Shown: piece by piece, positions 1-9,573 of the stretch
Layout: every line of letters begins with the position of its first letter
Numbering within the stretch: the first letter of the stretch is position 1
Source: Candidatus Melainabacteria bacterium RIFCSPLOWO2_02_FULL_35_15
GTDB taxonomy: Bacteria; Cyanobacteriota; Vampirovibrionia; 2-02-FULL-35-15
Assembly: GCA_001784585.1 (NCBI GenBank)
Contig: MFRN01000041.1
Span: 1 to 64,000 of the forward strand
Direction: 5' to 3'
Length of the DNA: 64,000 nucleotides
Position numbers and translations under genes: made by a program
Notes under the pieces: generated by a model
What the model saw: the letters and a program-made list of their open reading frames with translations, nothing else
Told to the model about the DNA's origin: nothing
Database searches by the model: none

Positions 1-1990
1 CTTTGGTTCTGTTTCTTATGTCTGTAGCATAACCAAACATTTCAGACAGTGGTACTTTGCCGTGGACTTTTGAAATGCCATGTTCAGTAACCATTCCTTC
101 TATGCGGCCGCGTCTGCTCGACATATCTCCGATTACATCTCCCATGTATAATTCCGGTACCTCAACCTCAATACCCATGATGGGTTCAAGAAGTATTGGT
201 TTTGCTTTCATAAAGCCTTCCTTCAGCGCCATAGAGCCGGCTATCTGAAATGCCATGTCAGATGAGTCCACTTCGTGGAAACTGCCGTCATGTAATGTAA
301 CCTTCATATCAATTATCGGATAGCCTGCCAGAACACCGCCAACCATAGCTTCTTTAATACCCTTTTCAATAGCCGGTATGTATTCTTTTGGAATAATACC
401 ACCAACAATTTTATTTACAAATTCAAAACCGCTGGCAGGCGGCAAAGGCTCCAGATCAATTACACAGTGACCGTACTGACCGCGACCACCGGATTGTCTG
501 ATGTATTTCCCTTCCTGGGTTACTTTACCTTTTATAGTTTCACGATAAGCTACCTGAGGTCTGCCTACATTTGCTTCTACTTTAAACTCCCTTAAAAGCC
601 TGTCTACAAGAATCTCAAGGTGAAGCTCTCCCATTCCTGAGATTATGGTCTGTCCGGTTTCATGATCTACATGTACTTTAAATGTAGGATCTTCTTCTGC
701 AAGTTTCTGAAGTGAGATTCCGATTTTTTCCTGATCTGCTTTTGTTTTTGGTTCAATGGCTACAGAAATAACAGGATCAGGAAAGTGCATGGATTCCAGA
801 ATAATCGGATGATCTTCATCGCAGAGAGTATCTCCTGTGCTGGTATCCTTTAAACCAACCACAGCACAAATATCTCCTGCATACACCTCATCAATTTCTT
901 TTCTTTCATCTGCCTGAAGTTTTACAAGACGGCTGATTCTTTCTTTTCTGTCCTTAGTGGCATTGTAAACATAGCTGCCTGCTTTTAGGTGTCCGCTGTA
1001 AATACGTAAGAATGTCAGGCGACCGACAAACGGATCAGTCATAATTTTAAATGCAAGCGCACTAAAAGGTTCATTGTCATCAGCTCTTCGCTCTGTATTT
1101 TCACCACTTCGCAGAAAACCTTTTATAGACTCTACTTCATCAGGCGCCGGCAGATAATCCACCACTGCATCAAGGAGTAACTGAACACCTTTATTTTTAA
1201 ATGCTGAACCGCCTGTAAACGGAACTATTTTTAATTTACAGGTAGCATCATGAAGAGCTTTTTTAAGTTCCGGTATGGAAATTTCCTTCCCTTCAAAATA
1301 TCTGTGCATTAAGTCATCATTTGTTTCTATAATTGCTTCTACAAGTTTTTCCCTGTATTGTTTTGCTTTATCCATCATGTCAGCAGGTACATCTGCTATC
1401 TGAATTTTCTTACCCATGGGATCATCTTCAGCATAATAATATGCTTTCATTTCAATCAAATCAATCACACCTTTCAGATTCTCTTCCGCACCGATTGGCA
1501 GCTGGATAGGATGTGCATTTACCCTCATATCATCTCTTACCTGACTTAAAACTTTGTAAAAATCTGCTCCTACTCTGTCCATTTTGTTTACAAAAATAAT
1601 TCTTGGGACTTTATATCTGTTTGCCTGTCTCCAGACAGTTTTTGTCTGAGGCTGAACCCCGCCGACACCGCATAAAACAATAACGACACCATCCAATACT
1701 CTCATGGAACGTTCTACTTCTACAGTAAAATCCACATGTCCCGGTGTATCAATTAAGTTAATAAATTTATTTTTCCATTTTGTAGAAATAGCAGCAGCAG
1801 TAATGGTAATTCCACGTTCTTTTTCCTGTTCCATAAAATCAGTAATGGTAGTTCCATCATGGACTTCACCCATTTTATGAATTAATCCTGAATAAAAAAG
1901 AACTCTTTCTGTAGTAGTAGTTTTTCCTGCATCAATATGTGCAGCAATTCCCATATTCCTGTATTCCGATAATGGTATCTGACGCGGCAT
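1..1990 (-). CDS. fusA: Elongation factor G (3' end cut off by window)
   Basis: Translocation GTPase acting on the ribosome in the cytoplasm. The reverse strand reads open from an ATG at 1990 to the window edge, about 663 codons, so roughly the last 30 residues of a typical ~690-residue EF-G are missing. GTPase motifs are clear: AHIDAGKTT at residues 17-25, DTPGH at 81-85 and NKMD at 135-138; the later EF-G domains follow, including a GGRGQYGHC stretch. An AAGGAG ribosome-binding site lies about 10 nt upstream of the start. The gene is divergent from a permease and is not preceded by rpsG or rpsL, so it is detached from the usual str operon on its 5' side. Confidence 0.97.
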   Translation of the reverse strand, partial: MPRQIPLSEYRNMGIAAHIDAGKTTTTERVLFYSGLIHKMGEVHDGTTITDFMEQEKERGITITAAAISTKWKNKFINLIDTPGHVDFTVEVERSMRVLDGVVIVLCGVGGVQPQTKTVWRQANRYKVPRIIFVNKMDRVGADFYKVLSQVRDDMRVNAHPIQLPIGAEENLKGVIDLIEMKAYYYAEDDPMGKKIQIADVPADMMDKAKQYREKLVEAIIETNDDLMHRYFEGKEISIPELKKALHDATCKLKIVPFTGGSAFKNKGVQLLLDAVVDYLPAPDEVESIKGFLRSGENTERRADDNEPFSALAFKIMTDPFVGRLTFLRIYSGHLKAGSYVYNATKDRKERISRLVKLQADERKEIDEVYAGDICAVVGLKDTSTGDTLCDEDHPIILESMHFPDPVISVAIEPKTKADQEKIGISLQKLAEEDPTFKVHVDHETGQTIISGMGELHLEILVDRLLREFKVEANVGRPQVAYRETIKGKVTQEGKYIRQSGGRGQYGHCVIDLEPLPPASGFEFVNKIVGGIIPKEYIPAIEKGIKEAMVGGVLAGYPIIDMKVTLHDGSFHEVDSSDMAFQIAGSMALKEGFMKAKPILLEPIMGIEVEVPELYMGDVIGDMSSRRGRIEGMVTEHGISKVHGKVPLSEMFGYATDIRNRTK

Positions 1991-2138
1991 GTTTTTTTAA
2001 CGCTCCTTGCTTGTTTATAACTTTGCACTGGTTTTTAAACCAGAAAAGTAATTTTATCATTAAATGTCCCTGCAATAACCATTGGTCAATTAGTGTTTAC
2101 AAACTAGGACTGTTCCCTGTTAGAATCTAGTTCATATA

Positions 2139-2996
2139 ATGCCAGAAATCTTCATAAAACTTTTTTTTCATTACTCACATGACATAGTTCCTGCATTTTT
2201 ATTTGCACTGCTTGTTTCAGCAATACTGGCTGAAATCATTCCTGAAAACTTTTTTGAAAGGGTCATTGGTTCAAACCACTTTATATCGGTCTTTCTGGCA
2301 AGTATTATCGGAGCTTTAATACCGCTATGTACATGTGGAATGATACCGCTAGCCAGTAAACTTCAAAAGAAAGGCACATCATGGCCAATAGCAGCTTCTT
2401 TTTTAACAGCCGGAAATGCAAGCAGCATTACTGCAATTATTTTAACTCTTGTGTTAGGAATGAAAATTGCATTGTTTAGATTTTTATTTGCTGTAATATT
2501 TGGGACTTTAGTTTCTTATATATTTGTCCTGTTTTTTAAACCAAATTCTTTAAATCCAATTTCTGCTATGGACATTTGCCATGACAAGCCTTTATATAAA
2601 AAAATTATTTCTGAATTTGTTTCTCTTCTTTTTTCCTTTGGTCCGTGGGTTTTACTTTCAATAATTATTGCTGCATCAATCTCGCTCTTTTTAAAACCTG
2701 ATTATGTGGCAGAGTTTGCAGGCGCTGGAAATATTTTAAGTCCTTTCCTGCTTTCTGTCTCTGGTTTTCCGTTTTACTTTTGTGGCGGCTCGGATATTCC
2801 TATCTCAAAAGCTCTCCTTGAAAAGGGTGCCAGCCTCGGCAGTGTTTTAGCATTTATGACTGCCTCTCCGGGAGTGAATTTGACAAGTTTCCTTGTTTAT
2901 CAAAAATGGCTTGGGGCAAAGAATGCTGTGATTTATTTAACGATATCGTTTTTAGTGTGTGGGTTTTTGGGATTGATTATTAATTTTTTACAGTGA
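2139..2996 (+). CDS. ArsP/YraQ-family permease
   Basis: A 285-residue polytopic inner-membrane protein with about eight hydrophobic segments. Two internally related motifs, IPLCTCGMIPLAS near residue 62 and a second PFYFCGGSDIPIS near residue 210, are the duplicated Cys/Pro signatures of the ArsP_1/YraQ permease family (PF03773), some members of which export organoarsenicals. The substrate here cannot be read from sequence. It is divergent from fusA and its last 9 bp overlap the end of the convergent recO gene. Confidence 0.8.
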   Translation: MPEIFIKLFFHYSHDIVPAFLFALLVSAILAEIIPENFFERVIGSNHFISVFLASIIGALIPLCTCGMIPLASKLQKKGTSWPIAASFLTAGNASSITAIILTLVLGMKIALFRFLFAVIFGTLVSYIFVLFFKPNSLNPISAMDICHDKPLYKKIISEFVSLLFSFGPWVLLSIIIAASISLFLKPDYVAEFAGAGNILSPFLLSVSGFPFYFCGGSDIPISKALLEKGASLGSVLAFMTASPGVNLTSFLVYQKWLGAKNAVIYLTISFLVCGFLGLIINFLQ

Positions 2997-3755
2997 GAAC
3001 ACCAGATCAAAACTTTTAATCTTGTTTTTTGCTCTCACATCAAGATGCTCTCTGAGTAATTCAAGGACGGATCTTATGTTTTTGTTTTGATTATTTAGTG
3101 ATTGTTTATTGTAAAGCTGTTCTATCGGGATGTCTCTGCCGGCATTTAACAAAATATTTAATGTTTGTGAATTAACAGATTTGCTGTTTATTGTGCCAGA
3201 ACAATTACTGCAAAGAATCCCGCCTAAAATACTGGAATAAGGATAACTGCCTGACAGAGCTGGTTTAAGATCTGTTTTTGCAGCACATGATACACAGGTT
3301 TCAAATTGTGGTTTATAACCGTGAAGAGATAAAAATTTTGAAATAAAACTTATTGACTCCAGATCAGGATTAGGTGAAATTTGCAAACGATTTAAGCTCA
3401 CATAAAGCAAGTCGTAAATATGATGACTGTCATGTTCATCTTCATGAGCAAAATTACTTACTATTTCAAGAAATAAAACAGCACTTGTTAAGCAGATTAA
3501 ATTTGATCTAAGTAAAGAAAAACTGTTTACCTGCTCGCAGTCGCAAACAGTGTCCAGATTTTTACCGCTGGCAAAATGAAAATAACAACATGACAGCTGA
3601 TCTACTTTGCCGCTGAATTTGCTTAAAGTTTTTCTGGCACCTTTAACTACAGCTCTTACAAGTCCATTTTCTTTTGTGTATATATTTAATATCCTGTCAG
3701 ACTCGCCAAGATCGTAGCTATTTAGAATAATTCCGTAATCATTGTAGGTTGGCAT
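2988..3755 (-). CDS. recO: DNA repair protein RecO
   Basis: A 255-residue recombination mediator that loads RecA on SSB-coated single-stranded DNA together with RecR. The N-terminal OB-fold begins YGIILNSYDLGESDRIL, typical of RecO, and includes the conserved KGARK stretch. A zinc-binding pair of CxxC motifs (CVSC near residue 153, CSNC near 183) lies in the C-terminal half. Length matches the family. The ATG at 3755 is the only plausible start. Confidence 0.93.
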   Translation of the reverse strand: MPTYNDYGIILNSYDLGESDRILNIYTKENGLVRAVVKGARKTLSKFSGKVDQLSCCYFHFASGKNLDTVCDCEQVNSFSLLRSNLICLTSAVLFLEIVSNFAHEDEHDSHHIYDLLYVSLNRLQISPNPDLESISFISKFLSLHGYKPQFETCVSCAAKTDLKPALSGSYPYSSILGGILCSNCSGTINSKSVNSQTLNILLNAGRDIPIEQLYNKQSLNNQNKNIRSVLELLREHLDVRAKNKIKSFDLVFSL

Positions 3756-3901
3756 ATTTTTTAAAGGTATTACAGTTTTTACATTTCTAAATTATAAAGG
3801 TTTCGTAAATTAAAAGTTAATTACATGTCCTATCCTTGTATTATCTGATAGTTTTGTATAGTGAATTGGATAAATCAGATCAATAAGCAAAGGATGTTGC
3901 A

Positions 3902-3937
3902 ATGAGTAATATCCTGAGTATTGAAATGGACAAATGA
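3902..3937 (+). CDS. 11-codon leader mini-ORF
   Basis: ATG at 3902 opens 11 codons (MSNILSIEMDK) ended by TGA at 3935-3937, which directly abuts the ATG of the next gene in the same reading frame. The AAGGA ribosome-binding site upstream is spaced for this mini-ORF, not for the ATG at 3938. It may couple or regulate translation of the downstream regulator; alternatively it is a decayed N-terminus of that gene. Confidence 0.4.
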   Translation: MSNILSIEMDK

Positions 3938-4261
3938 ATGACAGACAGAAAAGTAATTGAACAGGACATACCGCAAGAAACAGAAGCTGATCTTAGTGAT
4001 GAAGCAAGGGTAGCTTTAGCACTGTATTTAAAAGTTTACTCTGAAGGAAAAGTTACGCCACAGGGAGTTGTAGTCCCTGAGTTAAATATTTATAAGCTTT
4101 CACAACAAGCAGAAGTCCCAAATAAAGTGGTTAGTAAAACCTTTGAAAGATTGCGTGGAAAAGGGTTTTTAAGTAACCTCCCCTCAGGACACCTTATCGT
4201 TAAAAATTTAGAAGAGTTTCAACAGTGGCTTATTAGCCAGGGCGCATCTATTGAAACTTGA
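3938..4261 (+). CDS. Winged-helix-like DNA-binding protein
   Basis: A 107-residue soluble protein with an acidic N-terminus. Residues ~45-100 look like a winged helix: a helix-turn-helix segment (YKLSQQAEVPNKVVSKTFERLRGKG) followed by a beta-wing pattern (FLSNLPSGHLIVKN). I do not recognise a named family. It sits alone between recO (divergent) and the secreted mini-protein gene (convergent). Translation probably depends on the mini-ORF immediately upstream because no good Shine-Dalgarno precedes this ATG. A role as a small transcription factor is inferred. Confidence 0.6.
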   Translation: MTDRKVIEQDIPQETEADLSDEARVALALYLKVYSEGKVTPQGVVVPELNIYKLSQQAEVPNKVVSKTFERLRGKGFLSNLPSGHLIVKNLEEFQQWLISQGASIET

Positions 4262-4368
4262 TTGTTAAATCGGTAAACCGTTATTACTCAGGTGGCTCTT
4301 GCGTAAGTCCTAACCTAATTACTACCCATATTGCTCATGCTACTCATATCACCTTCATCCGGCTCTTC

Positions 4369-4635
4369 TTATGGTTCCTCTTCTGGTTCTTCTGGATCTT
4401 CATATTCAACTGGTTCACATGAACCAATTCCATTCTCTATATTTTTACACTTAAGTCGTATTTGATTCTCCTCTGAGTCCCTGTCAAAGGGGCAACATCT
4501 TGGAAACATCTCAGACGGGGGATTGCCACAAAACTCGCCTAGTGTTTGACATGCAGAAAAGGCTCTGCAAAAGGGAGAAATAGCTAATGCAGCAGCAATA
4601 ACTAAAATAACAGAGAGTTTGTACCTGACAGACAT
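4369..4635 (-). CDS. Secreted Cys-rich mini-protein, knottin-like spacing
   Basis: An 88-residue protein with an N-terminal hydrophobic signal segment (residues 7-22, probable cleavage after Ala28). The mature part holds six cysteines in the order C-C-CC-C-C (29, 36, 47, 48, 63, 73), the arrangement of inhibitor-cystine-knot peptides, though the 14-residue gap between the fourth and fifth is long. An acidic Glu/Pro tail follows. After the TAA stop the same frame continues for 17 codons with a similar Glu-Glu-Pro start and a Met/Ser-rich end before a TAG at 4315-4317, so the present stop may be a recent truncation. A GAAGG site precedes the ATG. Function unknown. Confidence 0.6.
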   Translation of the reverse strand: MSVRYKLSVILVIAAALAISPFCRAFSACQTLGEFCGNPPSEMFPRCCPFDRDSEENQIRLKCKNIENGIGSCEPVEYEDPEEPEEEP

Positions 4636-4789
4636 AGCCCTTCTTTGAAGGTTTCTTTAACCTTGCGTACACATTGTATACCCCATATGGTTGCAGGACA
4701 GTAGCAGTTATCACTATTTAAAGACATAATCAATTAATTTACCTAGAGGATTTAGAGGATTTTAACTGTTTCTTAATGTTTTTTAAATC

Positions 4790-5872
4790 TCATACAACAA
4801 CAGCCTGATTCAAAATCTTATTTATTTCTTCCTTATAGTTCCCTCTTAAAATCCCCTTTTCAGTAATTATTCCGCTGATATATTTTGCAGGTGTTATATC
4901 AAAGGCTGGATTTCTAACCTTTACTCCACTGGTACAAATTGGTTTGTCATTTATATTTGTAATTTCTTCGGGCTGTCTTTCTTCAATTGGAATATCTGCT
5001 CCGGATTTACACAGACGATCAAATGTAGAAAGCGGTGCTGCTATATAAAAAGGAATATTATTTTCTTTTGCTAAAACTGCCAGCTGATAGGTGCCGATTT
5101 TATTTGCAGTATCACCATTTGCTGCTACTCTGTCTGCCCCTACTACTACCAGATCTATTTCTCCCTTGTGCATTAAATAACCACAGGTTGCATCTGTTAT
5201 TAAAATACATTCAATCCCGTTTTCTATAAGTTCAAAAGTAGTTAGCTTTGCTCCCTGCTGACGAGGTCTTGTTTCAGCAACAAAAACTTTTATTCCCGGG
5301 TAATTTTTATGCGCAGTTAAAATCACACCGATTGCAGTTCCTATACCACCTGTTGCAAGAGCACCAGTGTTACAAATTGTCAGTAGAGACAAATCGCGAT
5401 GTGTCCCTACATTGATTTGTTTGATTACTTTTGCACCATGTTTACCAATTTTCTGACAGCGTATTGAATCATCTTCATGGATCCAGATAGCACGTTTGGT
5501 AATGGCGTCAATAATTTTTTTTGCGTCATTAATTTGATTTATGTCATTTAAAATTAAATCCACGGCCCATTTTAAATTCACCGCTGTGGGCCTTGATTGT
5601 TTAAATTCTTCTCCGACAGATTTTAATTCCAGAATTAATTCCTGTATATTCTGTTTTGATCTCTGAATTGCTGCTAATACCATTCCATAACTGGCAGCAA
5701 TCCCGATTAATGGTGCTCCGCGCAAAGCCATATCTTTGATTGCTTTTATGACTTGTTTGTAGTCTGTAAGTTTTAAATATTTTTTTTCATGCGGTAAAAG
5801 CCTTTGATCTAAAATTAATAAATAACTGCTCTTCCAGACTAAAGGTTGAACTTTTGATTGAACTGTTTTCAT
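4790..5872 (-). CDS. mtnA: S-methyl-5-thioribose-1-phosphate isomerase
   Basis: Isomerises methylthioribose-1-phosphate to methylthioribulose-1-phosphate in methionine salvage. The 360-residue protein has the family hallmarks: MALRGAPLIGIAASYG near residue 50, the catalytic cysteine in LTICNTGALATGG near residue 165, and the catalytic aspartate in VVGADRVAANGDTANKIGT near 245. The related eIF2B-like proteins lack this combination. Other salvage genes are not next to it. Confidence 0.93.
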   Translation of the reverse strand: MKTVQSKVQPLVWKSSYLLILDQRLLPHEKKYLKLTDYKQVIKAIKDMALRGAPLIGIAASYGMVLAAIQRSKQNIQELILELKSVGEEFKQSRPTAVNLKWAVDLILNDINQINDAKKIIDAITKRAIWIHEDDSIRCQKIGKHGAKVIKQINVGTHRDLSLLTICNTGALATGGIGTAIGVILTAHKNYPGIKVFVAETRPRQQGAKLTTFELIENGIECILITDATCGYLMHKGEIDLVVVGADRVAANGDTANKIGTYQLAVLAKENNIPFYIAAPLSTFDRLCKSGADIPIEERQPEEITNINDKPICTSGVKVRNPAFDITPAKYISGIITEKGILRGNYKEEINKILNQAVVV

Positions 5873-5901
5873 AGACTTTCAATACTAAATATATCAGATA
5901 T

Positions 5902-6780
5902 TTATCTTAAGTTCTCATAAACCAGTCTGCTTATTTCCCTGATAAACTTTTGTCCATTTAGACTGTTAAACGGTCTTTTAACTACTATTGAAATAGTAAT
6001 TCTTTTTCCAAAAGGTAAATAAATAATTCCTGCATCACCCACGCAAATTCCAATTGTTCCTGTCTTATGAGCAAATCTGGTATATTTCCCAAGCCCTTTT
6101 TTAATAAGAGATTTATTTTCCACATCCATCAGTGTATTCTTTAAAATTCTTTTTGAGCTTTTACTTAAGAGATTTCCTTCAAGTGATTTTTCAAGAAGAA
6201 TTGCCAGATCACCGGGAGATGTTTTATTTGCACCTTTAAAGTCTCCAAGTAAAGTAACAAGTTTTGTATTTTTTAAGCCAAATACTGCAATTTGTTTATT
6301 TATAGAGCTTACGCCGCCCAAAAGATCAATAATCATATTTGCAGCAGTGTTATCACTGATTGTAAGCATTAATCTAAAAGCTTCTCTCAGTTTGATCTTC
6401 GTACCGGTTTTTTTTGTTCTAAGATATCCGGCTCCCTGAGCATAGTGATAATGCTTTAATGTAAGAATTCTATCCCAGGATATTTCTTTTTTATCAATTT
6501 TAATAAGCAAAATAACTGCAATAGGAATTTTGATTAGACTTGCAGCAGGAAAAATATAATCACTGTTTATATTTATTGGATTTTTAAACCATGATGGTTT
6601 TATACAAACTCCGCAGGTAAGACCTGGATATTGTTTTATTTTTGCATGAATTTCGGATATTAGTATATTGGTTGTATTTTTGTTTTCTGCATGAGCTGGC
6701 GCATGGTTAAATAGTAGATATAAAAAGCAAAATGAAATTAAAATGGACTTACAATTATAGGATTTATGTGGTTTATCCAC
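5902..6780 (-). CDS. Beta-lactamase-fold serine hydrolase, exported
   Basis: Class A beta-lactamase-family fold (PF13354). With a GTG start at 6780 the protein has 292 residues and a clear signal peptide ending APAHA. Active-site motifs are present: SLIK (Ser81, Lys84), SDN (142-144) and KTG (239-241). The omega-loop ExxLN carrying the deacylating Glu166 is not visible, so true penicillin hydrolysis is doubtful; a cell-wall-related serine hydrolase is equally possible. An in-frame ATG at 6882 would bury the signal peptide and overlap the divergent HAD gene by 35 bp, so I prefer the GTG. Confidence 0.8.
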   Translation of the reverse strand: MDKPHKSYNCKSILISFCFLYLLFNHAPAHAENKNTTNILISEIHAKIKQYPGLTCGVCIKPSWFKNPININSDYIFPAASLIKIPIAVILLIKIDKKEISWDRILTLKHYHYAQGAGYLRTKKTGTKIKLREAFRLMLTISDNTAANMIIDLLGGVSSINKQIAVFGLKNTKLVTLLGDFKGANKTSPGDLAILLEKSLEGNLLSKSSKRILKNTLMDVENKSLIKKGLGKYTRFAHKTGTIGICVGDAGIIYLPFGKRITISIVVKRPFNSLNGQKFIREISRLVYENLR

Positions 6781-6847
6781 TAAATCCGATCTAACGGAAT
6801 AAATCGACCAAGGAAAGCTCAAGCTTGTCTCGAGCTTTATAAAAAAA

Positions 6848-7531
6848 ATGAACTTATGTTTTGACTTTGACGGACCAATCATAGATGTATCTGACAGATA
6901 TTATCGTGCATATCTGGAAAGTTTAAAAGATACTGCTATAAACAAAACTCAAATTTTAACAAAAGAAGAGTTCTGGAAGCTAAAACAAAGTAGAATTACT
7001 GATTTTGAAATAAGTCTAATGAGCGGATTAGGTGTTCACGATTCGAAAAATTCCGCCGGAGACAGAAAAGAGCTGTCATTTAAAAATGAATTTTTAGAGC
7101 AGGATAAATTATTTGATGATGTCTGTAAAACATTTGAGTATTTAAAATCTAAAAAAATCATTTTTTTTATAGTAACTCTTAGAAGGAAAAAACAGCTTTA
7201 TCATGCTATAAAACAGTTTAAGTTAGATAAATATCTTGATCGTGAATACTTTTTAGGTATAAATGATGATCATAAGATTACAAATGACATTCAGGAAAAA
7301 CAGGTTTTATTAATAAGTGCTATGAATAAACTGGATTTATCTCCGGAAAATACCTGGATAATCGGAGATACTGAGACAGATATTCATGCAGGGCGATTGG
7401 CAAAGTATGGAAAAGTAATTGCTATTTCACGGGGAATCAGATCGAAAGAGCAACTAGAAATGATAAAACCAGATTATTTGGTTAGCAACCTGTCAGAAGT
7501 AATTTCAATTTCTCATAGAGTATCTGTCTGA
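6848..7531 (+). CDS. HAD-superfamily hydrolase
   Basis: A 227-residue phosphatase-like protein. HAD motif I is CFDFDGPIID at the N-terminus (nucleophile Asp near residue 5), motif II is the IVTLRR strand near residue 100, and motif III/IV is the WIIGDTETDIHAG stretch near 170. The order and spacing fit the phosphoglycolate phosphatase-like subgroup with a helical cap. The substrate is not predictable. It is divergent from the serine hydrolase gene and convergent with a NUDIX gene only 1 bp away. Confidence 0.85.
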   Translation: MNLCFDFDGPIIDVSDRYYRAYLESLKDTAINKTQILTKEEFWKLKQSRITDFEISLMSGLGVHDSKNSAGDRKELSFKNEFLEQDKLFDDVCKTFEYLKSKKIIFFIVTLRRKKQLYHAIKQFKLDKYLDREYFLGINDDHKITNDIQEKQVLLISAMNKLDLSPENTWIIGDTETDIHAGRLAKYGKVIAISRGIRSKEQLEMIKPDYLVSNLSEVISISHRVSV

Positions 7532-7532
7532 C

Positions 7533-8066
7533 CTAAAACATTACAAGACTAACGCCACTAATAGTTTTGGCATCTCTAATCTCGCCATCTTTAATCATTT
7601 GCCAGGCTTGTTTTAAATCAAAAATTTTTATTTCAATGTTCTCGTCAGGATCAGGTTCCGGTTCATCATCTATTAAATCAACTGCACGAAAGAAATATAA
7701 AACCTCTGAACTATACCCGGGCAAAGGATAGACAATTCCCATTGGTTCAAGGCTTTTTGCTATGTAACCGGTTTCTTCTTTTAATTCCCTTTTTGCAGCA
7801 AGGATGGGATTTTCATTTTTGCGCAGTGTGCCTGCAGGAAGCTCCCAGAACACTTTTCCAATTGCGTATCTGAACTGTTTTACTAAAATTATTTTTGATA
7901 GTTCCGGCTGAGCTACAATTGTTACTCCGCCATTATGAAGCACTACTTCACGAATGGATTCTCTGCCACTGGGCAAACGAATTTTATCTATTGTATAAGT
8001 TAAAACTTTTCCTTCATGGATTTTTTGTGAACTTATTTTTTCTTCTTTAAATTCTCTTATTGTCAT
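7533..8066 (-). CDS. NUDIX hydrolase, ADP-ribose pyrophosphatase type
   Basis: Hydrolyses nucleoside diphosphates linked to another moiety; the closest type is ADP-ribose pyrophosphatase (NudF). The NUDIX box is visible as GTLRKNENPILAAKRELKEE followed by TGY, preceded by the FWELPAG strand typical of this subgroup. The ATG at 8066 gives 177 residues; an upstream TTG at 8087 would add 7 residues and overlap the nnr stop. It lies directly downstream of nnr, which fits nucleotide-damage housekeeping. Confidence 0.85.
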   Translation of the reverse strand: MTIREFKEEKISSQKIHEGKVLTYTIDKIRLPSGRESIREVVLHNGGVTIVAQPELSKIILVKQFRYAIGKVFWELPAGTLRKNENPILAAKRELKEETGYIAKSLEPMGIVYPLPGYSSEVLYFFRAVDLIDDEPEPDPDENIEIKIFDLKQAWQMIKDGEIRDAKTISGVSLVMF

Positions 8067-8076
8067 CAGGTTTATT

Positions 8077-9564
8077 TTAGCAAACAAATGTCTTAATTGC
8101 TTGTGGCAAATAGCTGACCAAATCCTGAGGTAATAAAGAAAATACTGTTTTATCTTTTGTAATTAATTCTGCTGTTTTGCCATGAATGTAAACACCTGCA
8201 CATGCAGCTAAATTGGGTTTTAATCCCTGAGAAATTAGTCCACCAATAAAGCCAGCCAGCACATCACCGGTTCCGCCTTTTGCTAATGCAGAATTACTAA
8301 AAGGCGACACATAAATATTTCCATCCTTTGTACCGATAATTGTAGCCGGACCTTTTAAAACAATTGTACAGTTTAACTCTTTTGCATTTGATCTTACAAG
8401 TTCAATTTTATTACTTAAAACTTCATCCAGACTAATTCCTAAGAGTCTGGAAAATTCTTTCGGGTGCGGAGTTAAAATAATTTCTTTTTTTACTTTTTTT
8501 ATCAGTTCTTTATGTCCTGCTAAAACATTAATGCCATCTGCATCCAGTACAATTGGAACTGATACCTGTAAAATTAAAGCCTCTACAGTTTCCTTAATAT
8601 CATTTTCAGTGGTCAGCCCCGGCCCAATAACGATTACACTTGATTGTAAACTTTCTTCTAAAATTGTTTTCAAATTAAACTCTACATTAATTATCTCAGG
8701 TGTTACTGCTGCAATTTTGTTAAACACTTCCGGCTTACTGGCAAGCACAGTCAGACCAGAGCCTATGGAAGAAGCAGCCCTGCTGGCTAAAAGTGCAGCG
8801 CCGGGATATTTTTTACTGCCGCAGACTAATAATGTTCTGCCAAAAGTTCCTTTGTTACTCGCATTATCCCTGAGCGGAAAATTTCTCACCAGAAAATCAT
8901 CATCCAGCAAAAATAAATTTGTTTCAATATCAGGAAGTCCTATATCAACTGTGATTATTTTCCCGCTGTATTTCCTGCCAGGATAAATTAATAAGCCGAT
9001 TTTCTGATACCCGAATGTTACAGTCGTTTCTGCTCTTAATACAACATCACAGACATTTCCATTGTCCGGGTTTACACCTGTAGGAATATCACATGCTATA
9101 ACTGGTTTATGTGAAGCATTTACAGCCTTAATTAACCACTCAAATAATAAAGAAAGTTTCCCTGTTATTCCTGTTCCTAAAATACAGTCAACAACTGTAT
9201 TTGACTCAGACAGCATTTTTACGAAATTATTATCTTTTTCGTTTTCAATTTTAAAATATTGAACTTTGCTTTTTATAAGTTCCAGATTTATTTTTGCATC
9301 ATGAGAGAGAAGAGTTTCATCTGAAGTTAAAGCTAAAAAAACTTTTTTTCCGCTGGCATGCAAATATCTTGCTGCGACAATTCCATCTCCGCCATTATTT
9401 CCTTTTCCACAAATAATTAAATATGGTTCCTTGTATTCTTTTGCTATTTCTGAGAGTGAAGAACCTGCTTTTTCCATAAGCGTCAGAGACCCTTGCGGGC
9501 TTATCTGCTTTATCCACCAGGATTCAAGTTTACGTATTTGTTCAGAAGTTACTAACTTTTGCAT
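8077..9564 (-). CDS. nnr: Bifunctional NAD(P)HX epimerase / ADP-dependent dehydratase
   Basis: Repairs hydrated NADH and NADPH. The 495-residue protein is a fusion: an N-terminal YjeF_N epimerase domain (about 1-215) with CGKGNNGGDG at 52-61, and a C-terminal ribokinase-like dehydratase domain (about 230-490) with the LTPHPKEF segment and the GGTGDVLAG motif at 430. Both halves look intact. It is followed by a NUDIX gene and preceded by the DUF192 gene, all on the minus strand with short gaps, suggesting one transcript. Confidence 0.95.
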   Translation of the reverse strand: MQKLVTSEQIRKLESWWIKQISPQGSLTLMEKAGSSLSEIAKEYKEPYLIICGKGNNGGDGIVAARYLHASGKKVFLALTSDETLLSHDAKINLELIKSKVQYFKIENEKDNNFVKMLSESNTVVDCILGTGITGKLSLLFEWLIKAVNASHKPVIACDIPTGVNPDNGNVCDVVLRAETTVTFGYQKIGLLIYPGRKYSGKIITVDIGLPDIETNLFLLDDDFLVRNFPLRDNASNKGTFGRTLLVCGSKKYPGAALLASRAASSIGSGLTVLASKPEVFNKIAAVTPEIINVEFNLKTILEESLQSSVIVIGPGLTTENDIKETVEALILQVSVPIVLDADGINVLAGHKELIKKVKKEIILTPHPKEFSRLLGISLDEVLSNKIELVRSNAKELNCTIVLKGPATIIGTKDGNIYVSPFSNSALAKGGTGDVLAGFIGGLISQGLKPNLAACAGVYIHGKTAELITKDKTVFSLLPQDLVSYLPQAIKTFVC

Positions 9565-9573
9565 TTGTAATAG

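Noticed and set aside
3902-3940. TGA read as a sense codon joining the mini-ORF to the next gene
   Set aside because: TGA serves as the normal stop in ruvC, pyrK and clpC in this window, so a recoded genetic code is unlikely.
4511-4714. A 67-codon minus-strand frame overlapping the secreted Cys-rich gene
   Set aside because: It lacks a signal peptide or domain and overlaps the better-supported 88-residue frame with its signal sequence and cysteine pattern.
8531-8986. A 151-codon plus-strand frame opposite nnr
   Set aside because: It is the antisense shadow of the conserved nnr sequence; its composition mirrors that gene and no ribosome site is seen.
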